Shown here: positions 28,487-36,433 of the stretch, piece by piece
How positions within the stretch are numbered: position 1 is the first letter of the stretch
How the letters are laid out: every line of letters begins with the position of its first letter
NCBI GenBank assembly: GCA_944320235.1
Contig: CALUGQ010000003.1
Location: forward strand, 1-64,000
DNA length: 64,000 nucleotides
Source of the DNA: an uncultured Prevotella sp.
GTDB lineage: Bacteria; Bacteroidota; Bacteroidia; Bacteroidales; Bacteroidaceae
Reading direction: 5' to 3'
Program-made: the position numbers and the translations under genes
Notes under the pieces: model-generated
Told to the model about the DNA's origin: nothing
Database searches by the model: none
Seen by the model: only the letters and a program-made list of their open reading frames with translations

Positions 28487-28562
28487 CACATAATTCGCGA
28501 CGTCGCGGAGCACTCCACAGCCGCCACGAAGCCACATCCTGACACACTGAAAAGACCATACG

Positions 28563-30518
28563 ATGCACAAGAAAGCACTCATAGCCTGCGCGGCAGCGGC
28601 ACTGCTCGTCCTCGCTCCGCGCCATGCGGCGGCACAGGCAAAGGCCATCGACCGCCCGGCGTTCGCCTTGAGCAACACCACGACGGTGGAAGTGAGCCGC
28701 GTGGAACTGACGGACACCGCCACAATATTATATATGTCGGCCAGCCACAGGCCCAAGAGTTGGATAAAGATATCGCCCACAGCCACGCTCACCGACGGCG
28801 ACGGGCGCACCTACACCCTGCTCTCGGCCAAGGGCATAGAGCCGGGCGAGAGGCTCACCATGCCCGAATCGGGCGAGGCCAGCTTCTCGCTCGCGTTCAG
28901 CCCCGTGGCCCCCGGCACCGAGAGCGTGGATTTCGCCGAGAACACCGGCGGGGAAGACGAATGGAAGATATGGGGCATACGCCTGCGCCCGGGCGCCCTG
29001 CCGCAGCCCCAACTGCCAGCGTGGGCAAAGGCTGCCAGGCCCGACACCGCAACGCCGCTGCCCACACCGCAGCTCCGCCACGGCACGGCCACCATCCGCG
29101 GCCGCCTGCTCGGCTACAGGCCAGGCATAGAGAAGAGCCTCGGCATAGCCTGCTATGCCGGCAACGCCTTCGCCCTGCCCCCCGGCAAACGCAACCTGCG
29201 AGTGCAGGCCGACGGCTCGTTCCAGGTGGAGTTCCCCGTGGTCAGCACCACGCCCGCGGCGATATTCTCGCTCAACCGCTGGCGGGCCAGGTTCTTCGCG
29301 GCACCGGGCGACACCACCCTCGTGCTCATCGACCTGCGCGAGGCCACACGCCGCGCCTCGCGCCTGCACCGCGACGACGCTCCACTCGGGCCGCTGGCCT
29401 ACGTGCGCGGGCCGCTGGCCCACGTGGCCCACGACCTGAACCGCCCCGACTGCAACGTGGACTACATTGACCGCGGGCAGCCGTGGTGCGACCTCGACAC
29501 CATGACGGTGGAGCAAATCTGCCGTCACGAGCGCCAACGGGCAGCCCGCCACACAGCCGAGTGGCTGCGGCGCAAGGACCTGAGCCTCGCCACGCGCCAG
29601 CTCTGCGCCATCGACGAGCAGGCCCGGCTCGCCTACCTGATGGAGCTCATGCACCACGACATATCGCAGGTGCGCTCACTCAGCCGGCTGCCCGCCGCCA
29701 AGGCGGCCGCCGACGCCCGGCTCATAGCCGACTCGCTGCGCCGCCTCATGCCCACGCCTGCGCTGCGGCGGCAGATGAACGACGCGCGCTCGCTGCTCTC
29801 AACCACATTCCTCGAAGCGGTGAGCATGGCCGGCGAGGCCGACGTGGAGGCCCTCTGCGGGCCCATCGGCGGCTCCGCCGCACAGCTGGCCGAGGCCGTA
29901 GCCGACCCGCAGCAGCTGTTCCTGAGCCTCAACATAGCCTCAACGCTCTACGACGCGGTGAGCTTTGAGCTTACGCCGCTTACCGACTCGACGCTCGCCG
30001 TGGCCCGCAGGCTGCCCGAGGCCCTGCGCTCGCTCGTCATGGCCGCCAACGACAGCCTGCTGGCCGCCATGGGGCGCAACAGCCGGCGCGGCGGATACAC
30101 CGTGCACGAAGCCCCCGCCACCACCGACGCCGACTCGCTCCTCGCAGCCATCACCGCCCCGTGGCGGGGCCACGCGGTGCTCATAGACTTCTGGAACACG
30201 TGGTGCGCCCCGTGCCGCATGGGCCACGAGGCCATGAAGGCGGTCAAGGCGGAGCTTGAGGCCGACGGCACGGTGTTCATAAACATAGCCAACCACACTT
30301 CGCCCGAGAGCGCATGGCGATATATGCTGCCCGACATAGGCGGCCACCACTACCGCCTCGACGAAGGGCAGTGGCGGGCACTGAGCCGCAAGCTCGGCAT
30401 ACGCGGCATACCGTTCTACCTGTTCGTAGCCCCCGACGGCACCATAAGCCACAAGCAGGCAGGCTTCAGCGGTGCCGCGCCCGTGCGCGACAGGCTCAGG
30501 AAGCTGGCCGGAAAATGA
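28563..30518 (+). CDS. Exported TlpA-like thioredoxin-fold protein
   Basis: 651 aa with signal peptide (about 1-25). The C-terminal ~130 residues form a TlpA/AhpC-type thioredoxin domain with the redox pair in WNTWCAPCRMGHEAM (near 545) and the cis-Pro loop GIRGIPFYLF. The long N-terminal part (about 25-520) is a Bacteroidota-type region of unknown role, beta-rich then helical. It probably reduces or isomerises disulfides of a periplasmic or surface-exposed partner. Single-gene unit between a promoter at 28479 and a hairpin at 30537. Confidence 0.85.
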   Translation: MHKKALIACAAAALLVLAPRHAAAQAKAIDRPAFALSNTTTVEVSRVELTDTATILYMSASHRPKSWIKISPTATLTDGDGRTYTLLSAKGIEPGERLTMPESGEASFSLAFSPVAPGTESVDFAENTGGEDEWKIWGIRLRPGALPQPQLPAWAKAARPDTATPLPTPQLRHGTATIRGRLLGYRPGIEKSLGIACYAGNAFALPPGKRNLRVQADGSFQVEFPVVSTTPAAIFSLNRWRARFFAAPGDTTLVLIDLREATRRASRLHRDDAPLGPLAYVRGPLAHVAHDLNRPDCNVDYIDRGQPWCDLDTMTVEQICRHERQRAARHTAEWLRRKDLSLATRQLCAIDEQARLAYLMELMHHDISQVRSLSRLPAAKAAADARLIADSLRRLMPTPALRRQMNDARSLLSTTFLEAVSMAGEADVEALCGPIGGSAAQLAEAVADPQQLFLSLNIASTLYDAVSFELTPLTDSTLAVARRLPEALRSLVMAANDSLLAAMGRNSRRGGYTVHEAPATTDADSLLAAITAPWRGHAVLIDFWNTWCAPCRMGHEAMKAVKAELEADGTVFINIANHTSPESAWRYMLPDIGGHHYRLDEGQWRALSRKLGIRGIPFYLFVAPDGTISHKQAGFSGAAPVRDRLRKLAGK

Positions 30519-30536
30519 CGGCAAAATAAAACAAGC

Positions 30537-30595
30537 TGGCCCGCACCCGGCATACAACAGTGCGGAGCACCGTAAGTAAAGCCGGGTGCGGGCCA
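30537..30595. terminator. Hairpin between convergent genes
   Basis: TGGCCCGCACCCGGC (30537-30551) pairs perfectly with 30581-30595 across a 29-base loop, between convergent genes ending at 30518 and 30619. Confidence 0.65.
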
Positions 30596-30618
30596 TGCCC
30601 TAACGGAAACTGCGCGGC

Positions 30619-32064
30619 CTACCTTACCACCACCTTGCGCCCGCCGTGGATGTAGACGCCCTCATGCGGCGTTGCCACGCGCACGCCTTGCAGTGTGTAC
30701 CAGGCGCCGGCCCGTCCACGGGCTGCGCCGCTTTCCACCCCGGCGATGCCCGAAGGCGAGTCCGCCGGGTCGAACTGCCAGCCCATGCGGGCGGCGTAGA
30801 GCGGGCTTGTGGGGGCGAGGCGCATGAAGTCGGTGTCGGGAAGCGAGCCGTCGGACTTGCGCGGGGCGGTAAGCTCCGCGTAGTCGGTAGACACGAAGTC
30901 GGCCTCCGTCACGCCCATCGGCACGGGCAGGAACGAGTTGTTCTCTATCGTGCAGCCCGCTTGGTCTATCTGCGTCCAGTCGCCGCGCTTGCCCTTGTAC
31001 GACACGTTGCCGCGCAGCGTGTGGCCGTAGCCGTCAACGTCCACTCCCTCGTCCCACACTTTCTGGTTCACCATGCAGTAGTTGTACTTGTTGGCCCACG
31101 CCGAGTTGTTCAGCCAGTCGTTGCCCCCGAGGTGGTGGTTGGCGTAGAATCCGTTCGACTTGTTGGCGTAGGCTATGCAGCCGGTGATGGTATGGCGCGG
31201 CACGTCGAAGGGCGCGTCCTGCGGCTGCTTGCCGTATCCGCCCGCCTTGAAGCCGTTGCCGTCGCCCGGCGTTGACGACTGCTCGTCCTTGTATCCGCTG
31301 TACATCGCCCAGCAGTGGTCGAACGTCACGGGGGCGTAGCAGTTTATCAGGTCGAAGCCGTCGTCGCTGTTGCACCAGGCGCGGCATCCGCGGAACACGT
31401 TGCCCGTGTCCTGCTTGCGCACGTGGCAGCCGAAGCCGTCTACGTTGCCGCCCTTTCCTCCCTCGCTCACGGGGTCGTAGTTGCGGTAGGCGTCGCAGTT
31501 GAGCACGAGGTTGTTTGCGCCCTTGGTGATGTACACTCCTATGGCCATGCCGTCGTGTATGGCCACGTTCTCGATTATGTTGTTGCCGTTGCCACGGCGT
31601 ATCGATATGGCCTCCGACTGCGTGTGGCCGGTGATTGTCACCTGCGTGCCCACGATGTCGAAATTCTTCAGGTGCAGCCAGTTGGCGTGTATGTAGAACA
31701 CGGAGACGCGCTTGCCCTCGGGCTTCACCTCCGAGAGGTCGAACACAGGCCGCTCGCCGGGCATCCCGGCGTAGACCGTGCGCGCCCCTTCGCGCCCGCT
31801 CTTGTTGAGGTTGAACACTGTGGCGTAGATGTTCTCCTCCACGCCCATCACCTGGTCTTCCGTTATGTGGTATGTGCCGCCCCGGAAATATACCGTGTCG
31901 CCTGCGGCGGCCTTCTGCTGCGCTGCCCCCAGCGAGGCCAGCGGGCTGTCTATGGTGCCGGCGTTTGAGTCGCTGCCCGTGGTGGACACGTAGATGTTTT
32001 TTGCCCCGCCTGCGGTTGCCATGGCCAGCAACGCGGCGGCGATGTAGGTTTTTCGCATATCCAT
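30619..32064 (-). CDS. PL9-family pectate lyase (right-handed beta-helix)
   Basis: Secreted lyase acting on polygalacturonate or rhamnogalacturonan, about 481 aa. Signal peptide about 3-22. The beta-helix carries the PL9 hallmark string: CDAYRNYDPVSEGG, then VDGFGCHVRKQDTGN and WCNSDDGFDLINC, which includes the Ca2+-binding Asp cluster, and FKAGGYGK, whose Lys is the expected catalytic base. The C-terminal tail YTLQGVRVATPHEGVYIHGG resembles that of the PL1 lyase at 14072. MDMRKTY (32064) and MRKTY (32058) are equally good starts. Confidence 0.88.
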   Translation of the reverse strand: MDMRKTYIAAALLAMATAGGAKNIYVSTTGSDSNAGTIDSPLASLGAAQQKAAAGDTVYFRGGTYHITEDQVMGVEENIYATVFNLNKSGREGARTVYAGMPGERPVFDLSEVKPEGKRVSVFYIHANWLHLKNFDIVGTQVTITGHTQSEAISIRRGNGNNIIENVAIHDGMAIGVYITKGANNLVLNCDAYRNYDPVSEGGKGGNVDGFGCHVRKQDTGNVFRGCRAWCNSDDGFDLINCYAPVTFDHCWAMYSGYKDEQSSTPGDGNGFKAGGYGKQPQDAPFDVPRHTITGCIAYANKSNGFYANHHLGGNDWLNNSAWANKYNYCMVNQKVWDEGVDVDGYGHTLRGNVSYKGKRGDWTQIDQAGCTIENNSFLPVPMGVTEADFVSTDYAELTAPRKSDGSLPDTDFMRLAPTSPLYAARMGWQFDPADSPSGIAGVESGAARGRAGAWYTLQGVRVATPHEGVYIHGGRKVVVR

Positions 32065-32088
32065 TGCTGTATTTTTGTATTTCAAAGG

Positions 32089-32096
32089 CAAAGTTA
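32089..32096 (-). promoter_or_regulatory. -7 promoter box for the PL9 gene
   Basis: Minus-strand TAACTTTG followed by C, 25 bases before the chosen start. Confidence 0.6.
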
Positions 32097-32209
32097 TGCA
32101 TTATTGATCATAGTCTGCCGCAGCGCGCGTTAAATATCATTTAATCCTTATCGGCCTGAATGTTGATTGCTATTCGGTGTAAACCATTTTCAACGACGGG
32201 CTTCTGTGT

Positions 32210-32319
32210 GCAACCCGCTGGCGCACAGCACGTTGCCAAACGGCCTGTTTCATCGCGCGAAACGGGTCGCCCTGCATGGCGAAACGGGCAGCCTGGCAAG
32301 TCCAGGCTGCCCGTTTCGC
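32210..32319 (+). repeat. 22-bp phased dyad array, copy 4 (reverse), with extra 18-bp hairpin
   Basis: Units centred at 32244, 32266, 32288 and 32310 (all 22 apart). The GCAACCCGCTG...GTTGC hairpin is on the left (32210-32236), eight bases from the first centre. The last two units also form a perfect 18-bp stem (32279-32296 with 32302-32319) and 5-base loop, which may act as a 3'-end hairpin for the minus-strand gene at 32388. Confidence 0.8.
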
Positions 32320-32387
32320 GGCGCACGCCGGCGCGAAGGCTCCGGCGCGAAGGGCTGTGTAAAGAAGTTTCAAGGCGAGGCTGGCGG

Positions 32388-33035
32388 TCAGCGGAAGTAC
32401 TCCTTGAGCTGCCCGGCGTAGGAGGCAAGTTCCTGCAGGTCGGCCCCGCCATAGCGGCGCCACACGTCGCGGCAGGCGTCGAGCAACGGGCCTGCGGGCG
32501 GCGCGGGCTTCCTGAGGTAGGGGTCGAGGTGGCGGAAGGCTGCCATGGCGTCGACCACGAGCTGCACGTCGACGCGCATAAGGCGCGCCAGCGCTGCCAC
32601 CTCGGGCGTCTGTGCCACCATCGTGGGCGGCGCGAGGCGGAAGTAGAGGTCGAGCGTTAGCACGAGCATCACGGGGATTACGCCGTCGAGCCCGCCGATG
32701 GGGCGGAAGTCGCGCTCGAAGGTCTCGCTCACGGCCACCCCGCGGTAGAACTCGCCGGCGTTGCCGAAGCCCCTCATGCCTCTGAGCAGGGCCACGGCGC
32801 GGGCCAGGCGGCGCGGGGCCGAGGCGTACTTCCGCCAGAGCCTCTCCACGAGTGGCGTGCTGAGGTTGGCCACGGCGCACATACGGGCGAAGAGCTCGCG
32901 CGGCGGTATGTGCAGTTCGAGGGCGAGGTCGACCATCGGTCGGCTGTATACGGGCTTCAGCCCTGCGGGCTTGCGCAGGTAGAGCTGCATGAGCGGCAGC
33001 CAGTGCTCGTCGGTCCAGTGGTATGTCCGTGTCAT
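32388..33035 (-). CDS. Conserved protein of unknown function
   Basis: 215 aa from MTRTYHW, mainly helical in character, with no signal peptide or membrane segment. Noticeable stretches are KPVYSRPMVDLALELHIPP, LLRGMRGFGNAGEFYRGV and VIPVMLVLTLDLYFRLAP. I do not recognise a characterised family. The start fits the promoter box at 33099-33106; the longer open frame upstream passes through that box. It is divergent from the GNAT-nitrilase gene and likely monocistronic. Confidence 0.75.
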   Translation of the reverse strand: MTRTYHWTDEHWLPLMQLYLRKPAGLKPVYSRPMVDLALELHIPPRELFARMCAVANLSTPLVERLWRKYASAPRRLARAVALLRGMRGFGNAGEFYRGVAVSETFERDFRPIGGLDGVIPVMLVLTLDLYFRLAPPTMVAQTPEVAALARLMRVDVQLVVDAMAAFRHLDPYLRKPAPPAGPLLDACRDVWRRYGGADLQELASYAGQLKEYFR

Positions 33036-33098
33036 GTCGTAAAGTGCTTTGCCCGGCCCGCCGTGGGTGGCGCGGCCTGCGTGGGCAGGCGCATGGCG

Positions 33099-33106
33099 CA
33101 AAGTTA
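33099..33106 (-). promoter_or_regulatory. -7 promoter box for the 32388-33035 gene
   Basis: Minus-strand TAACTTTG followed by GC, 64 bases before the start codon. A second weaker box TAATTTTG lies at 33182-33189 on the same strand. Confidence 0.55.
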
Positions 33107-33223
33107 TCAATAAAATCCGAGAAACGACGCTCGCGCAGGCTGTTTTTTCGCCCCCGCAGCGGCCACGGGCGGCCACGGACGCAAAATTATGGCCCTGCGG
33201 ATGCGCGCATACGGAATTATTGC

Positions 33224-33231
33224 TAACTTTG
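33224..33231 (+). promoter_or_regulatory. -7 promoter box for the GNAT-nitrilase gene
   Basis: TAACTTTG followed by C, 46 bases before the ATG at 33277. No clear -33 box. Confidence 0.6.
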
Positions 33232-33276
33232 CACCGCCTCCCGACGTGGGGGCAAACCAAAGTTAACGGCACAAAG

Positions 33277-34857
33277 ATGGAACCATCACACAAAATCAAC
33301 AAGGTGGAGCTGCGCAACCTCCGCATGGAGGACTACGCCCAGCTCTCAAAATCGTTCAAGCGCATCTACGCCGACCACGACGTGTTCTGGACGCGCGAGC
33401 AGATAAAGAAGCTCATCGACATCTTCCCCGAGGGGCAGGTGGTCATGGCGGTCGACGGCAAGATAGTGGGCTGCGCCCTGAGCATCATCGTTGACTACGA
33501 CATGGTGAAGGGCGACCACACCTACGCCAAGGTGACGGGCAACGAGACCTTCAACACCCACAACCCCAACGGAAACATACTCTACGGCATCGAGGTGTTC
33601 ATCCACCCCGACTACCGCGGGCTGCGGCTTGCCCGCCGTATGTACGAGTACCGCAAGGAGCTTTGCGAGAAGCTGAACCTCAAGGCCATCATGTTCGGCG
33701 GCCGGATTCCCAACTACCACAAGTACGCCGACACCATGCGGCCCAAGGAATACATCGACAAGGTGCGCTCGCGCGAGATATACGACCCCGTGCTCACGTT
33801 CCAGCTGTCGAACGACTTCCACGTGCGCCGCGTCATACGCAACTACCTGCCCAACGACGAGGAGTCGAAGCACTGCGCCACGCTGCTGCAGTGGGACAAC
33901 ATCTACTACCAGCCGCCCACGGACTCATACGTGGACAAGAAGCCGATGGTGCGCATCGGCCTCGTGCAGTGGCAGATGAGGTCGTACCACACGATAGACG
34001 ACGTGTTCGAGCAGGTGGAGTTCTTCGTCGACGCGGTGAGCGACTACAAGAGCGACTTCATCCTCTTCCCCGAGTACTTCAACGCGCCGCTCATGGCAAA
34101 GTACAACGACATGGGCGAGGCGCAGTCCATCCGCGCGCTGGCGCAGTACACCGAGCAGATGCGCGACCGCTTCGTGGAGCTGGCCATCAGCTACAACATC
34201 AACATCATAACCGGCAGCATGCCATACGTCAAGGCCGACGGGGGGCTGTACAACGTGGGCTTCCTCTGCCGCCGCGACGGCTCGTATGACATGTACGAGA
34301 AGATTCACGTCACGCCCGACGAGGTGAAGAGCTGGGGCCTCTCGGGCGGCAACCTGGTGCAGACTTTCGACACCGACTGCGCCAAGATAGGCGTGCTCGT
34401 GTGCTACGACGTGGAGTTCCCCGAGCTGGCGCGCCTCATGGCGGCCGGCGGAATGCAGATTCTCTTCGTGCCGTTCATGACCGACACGCAGAACGCATAC
34501 TCCCGCGTGAGGGTCTGCGCCCAGGCCCGCGCCATCGAGAACGAGTGCTTCGTGGCCATAGCGGGCAGCGTGGGCAACCTGCCCCGCGTGCACAACATGG
34601 ACATACAGTACGCGCAGTCGGCCGTGTTCACGCCCTGCGACTTCGCCTTCCCCAACGACGGCAAGCGAGCCGAGGCCACGCCCAACACGGAGATGATACT
34701 CGTGTCGGACGTAGACCTCGACCTGCTCAACGAACTGCACACCTACGGCAGCGTGCGCAACCTGCGCGACCGCCGCACCGACCTCTACGAAGTGAAGATG
34801 AAGCGCGCCGCCATCGAGGCGCAGGACAGGGCCGAAGACAAAGACGAGAAGAAATGA
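33277..34857 (+). CDS. GNAT N-acetyltransferase fused to carbon-nitrogen hydrolase
   Basis: Two-domain cytoplasmic enzyme, 526 aa. An N-terminal GNAT acetyltransferase-fold domain (about 8-180, with acetyl-CoA loop region VFIHPDYRGLRLARRMYEYR) is joined to a nitrilase-superfamily amidase (about 228-500). The nitrilase triad is intact: Glu in LFPEYFNAP, Lys in YEKIHVTPDE, Cys in VCYDVEFPEL. The fusion is a recognised architecture in several phyla; substrate unknown. The stop overlaps the start of the downstream histidine phosphatase (ATGA at 34854), implying coupled translation. Confidence 0.88.
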   Translation: MEPSHKINKVELRNLRMEDYAQLSKSFKRIYADHDVFWTREQIKKLIDIFPEGQVVMAVDGKIVGCALSIIVDYDMVKGDHTYAKVTGNETFNTHNPNGNILYGIEVFIHPDYRGLRLARRMYEYRKELCEKLNLKAIMFGGRIPNYHKYADTMRPKEYIDKVRSREIYDPVLTFQLSNDFHVRRVIRNYLPNDEESKHCATLLQWDNIYYQPPTDSYVDKKPMVRIGLVQWQMRSYHTIDDVFEQVEFFVDAVSDYKSDFILFPEYFNAPLMAKYNDMGEAQSIRALAQYTEQMRDRFVELAISYNINIITGSMPYVKADGGLYNVGFLCRRDGSYDMYEKIHVTPDEVKSWGLSGGNLVQTFDTDCAKIGVLVCYDVEFPELARLMAAGGMQILFVPFMTDTQNAYSRVRVCAQARAIENECFVAIAGSVGNLPRVHNMDIQYAQSAVFTPCDFAFPNDGKRAEATPNTEMILVSDVDLDLLNELHTYGSVRNLRDRRTDLYEVKMKRAAIEAQDRAEDKDEKK

Positions 34858-36182
34858 GAACGGCATTCCTCGCGGCACTCCTCGCCGCCGCCACGCTGGC
34901 CACGGCGCAATCGCCGAGGCACGACTTCAAGCGCGACATACGCCTCTCGGCCAGCAACCTGCTGGCCTACCCGGGGCCTTCGCCGCGCAAGGCCCTCACG
35001 CCCGCGCCCGACAGCCTCAGGCCCTTCTACATAAGCCACTACGGCCGCCACGGCTCGCGCTTCCTCATCGCCCCAGCCGACTACGACGGGCCGCTGGCCA
35101 CGCTGCGGCGCGCCGACAGCCTGGGCAAGCTGACGCTGCGGGGCCGCGACGCGCTGCGCCGCATCCGCTGGATGAAGGCCGAGGCCGACGGGAGGCTGGG
35201 CGAGCTGACCGAGGTGGGCTTCCGCCAGCACCGCGGCATAGCCCGCAGGATGTACGAGCGCTTCCCGGAAGTGTTCGCCGAGGGGGCCCACGTCGATGCC
35301 CGCAGCACGGTGGTGATACGCTGCATCCTCTCCATGGAGGAGGAGCTGCACGAGCTGCTGCGCCTCAACCCGGCCCTCAGCGTGAGCCACGACGCCAGCC
35401 GGCACGACATGACATACATGAACCACGCCAACGCCGCGCCGTCGCAAAGCGCATGGACACCAGCGGCCCGCAAGGCATGGCAGGAGCTTTACGACAGCGA
35501 GGTGGACACGGTGAAGCTCATGCACCGCCTGTTCAACGACATGGGATACGCAAGGGAGCACGTGCCGATGCGCCGGCTCAACGACCAGCTCTTCCGCCTC
35601 GCCTCGGCAACGCAGAACAGCCGCGCGCGCTACGAGGTCACGCTCTACGACCTGTTCGACGACCGCGACGTGTACGCCAACTGGCTCGCGGCCAACGCCT
35701 CGTGGTACATAGGCTACGGCTGCTGCCCGCTGGGCGGCGGGCGGCAGCCGCTCTCGCAGGCCACGCTGCTCAGGCGCATCATTGCCGAGGCCGACAGCTG
35801 CATACGCCTGCCCCACCCCTCGGCGTCGCTCCGCTTCGGCCACGAGACGGTGGTGCTGCCGCTGGTGTGCCTCATGAACCTCAACGGCTACGGCCTGGCC
35901 ACCGACGACCTGCGCCGGCTCGACCGCAAGGGCTGGGCCGACTACCGCGTGTTCCCCATGGCGGCCAACGTGCAGATGGTCTTCTACCGCAAGGACGAGG
36001 ACGACCGCGAGCCGCTCGTGAAGCTGCTGCTCAACGAGGACGAAGCCACGCTGCCCATCAAGGCCGCGTCGGGGCCATACTACCGCTGGGCCGACGTGAA
36101 GCGATACCTGCTAGGCCGCATCGACGAGCTGCAAGGAGCAGGCAAGGAGCAGCAAAAGCCGGGCGCAGGCAAGGCCAAATGA
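34854..36182 (+). CDS. Exported histidine (acid) phosphatase, MINPP/phytase-like
   Basis: 442 aa with signal peptide (about 1-19). Histidine-phosphatase clan branch 2: the phospho-acceptor His in HYGRHGSRFL (near 64) and the acid-base motif as RFGHETVVLPL (HE in place of HD/HAE). Closest in appearance to multiple-inositol-polyphosphate phosphatases of Bacteroidota, which dephosphorylate phytate in the periplasm or outer-membrane vesicles. Ends with a Gln/Lys/Gly/Ala-rich tail. Overlaps the preceding cytoplasmic enzyme by four bases. Confidence 0.82.
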   Translation: MRTAFLAALLAAATLATAQSPRHDFKRDIRLSASNLLAYPGPSPRKALTPAPDSLRPFYISHYGRHGSRFLIAPADYDGPLATLRRADSLGKLTLRGRDALRRIRWMKAEADGRLGELTEVGFRQHRGIARRMYERFPEVFAEGAHVDARSTVVIRCILSMEEELHELLRLNPALSVSHDASRHDMTYMNHANAAPSQSAWTPAARKAWQELYDSEVDTVKLMHRLFNDMGYAREHVPMRRLNDQLFRLASATQNSRARYEVTLYDLFDDRDVYANWLAANASWYIGYGCCPLGGGRQPLSQATLLRRIIAEADSCIRLPHPSASLRFGHETVVLPLVCLMNLNGYGLATDDLRRLDRKGWADYRVFPMAANVQMVFYRKDEDDREPLVKLLLNEDEATLPIKAASGPYYRWADVKRYLLGRIDELQGAGKEQQKPGAGKAK

Positions 36183-36195
36183 GGCAGGCCGCAAC

Positions 36196-36298
36196 CGGCT
36201 GACACTCAGCCAATTACAAAAACGGGCCGTTTTGCGCTGCAAAACGGCCTGTTTTGGCTTGCGAAACGGCCCGCCACGGCGCGCCAAACGGCCACGGG
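36196..36298 (+). repeat. 22-bp phased dyad array, copy 5 (reverse)
   Basis: The clearest copy: four units centred at 36226, 36248, 36270 and 36292, each 22 bases apart; the first reads AAACGGGCCGTTT. The hairpin GGCTGACACTCAGCC region (36196-36217) lies on the left, nine bases from the first centre. It sits between the histidine phosphatase stop and the next promoter at 36411. Confidence 0.85.
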
Positions 36299-36410
36299 CG
36301 CACAGCCGTCGCTGCGCCCGCAATGTGTAAATAAGGTTAATAAAGGAGAAAAGAACGGCTTTGCCGACAAATGCGAAACCCGCCATTGGGAATAATGTTG
36401 TAAATTTGCA

Positions 36411-36418
36411 ACCTGTTT
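36411..36418 (+). promoter_or_regulatory. -7 promoter box for the PCMD gene
   Basis: TAAATTTG followed by CA; the ATG at 36434 is 16 bases beyond the box, so the leader is only about 10 bases. A second in-frame ATG lies at 36440. Confidence 0.6.
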
Positions 36419-36433
36419 TCAACTGTACAAACA

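Noticed and set aside
36196..36298. Phased dyads as a CRISPR array
   Set aside because: The whole period is 22 bases with no room for spacers, units are palindromic and degenerate, and no cas genes are present.
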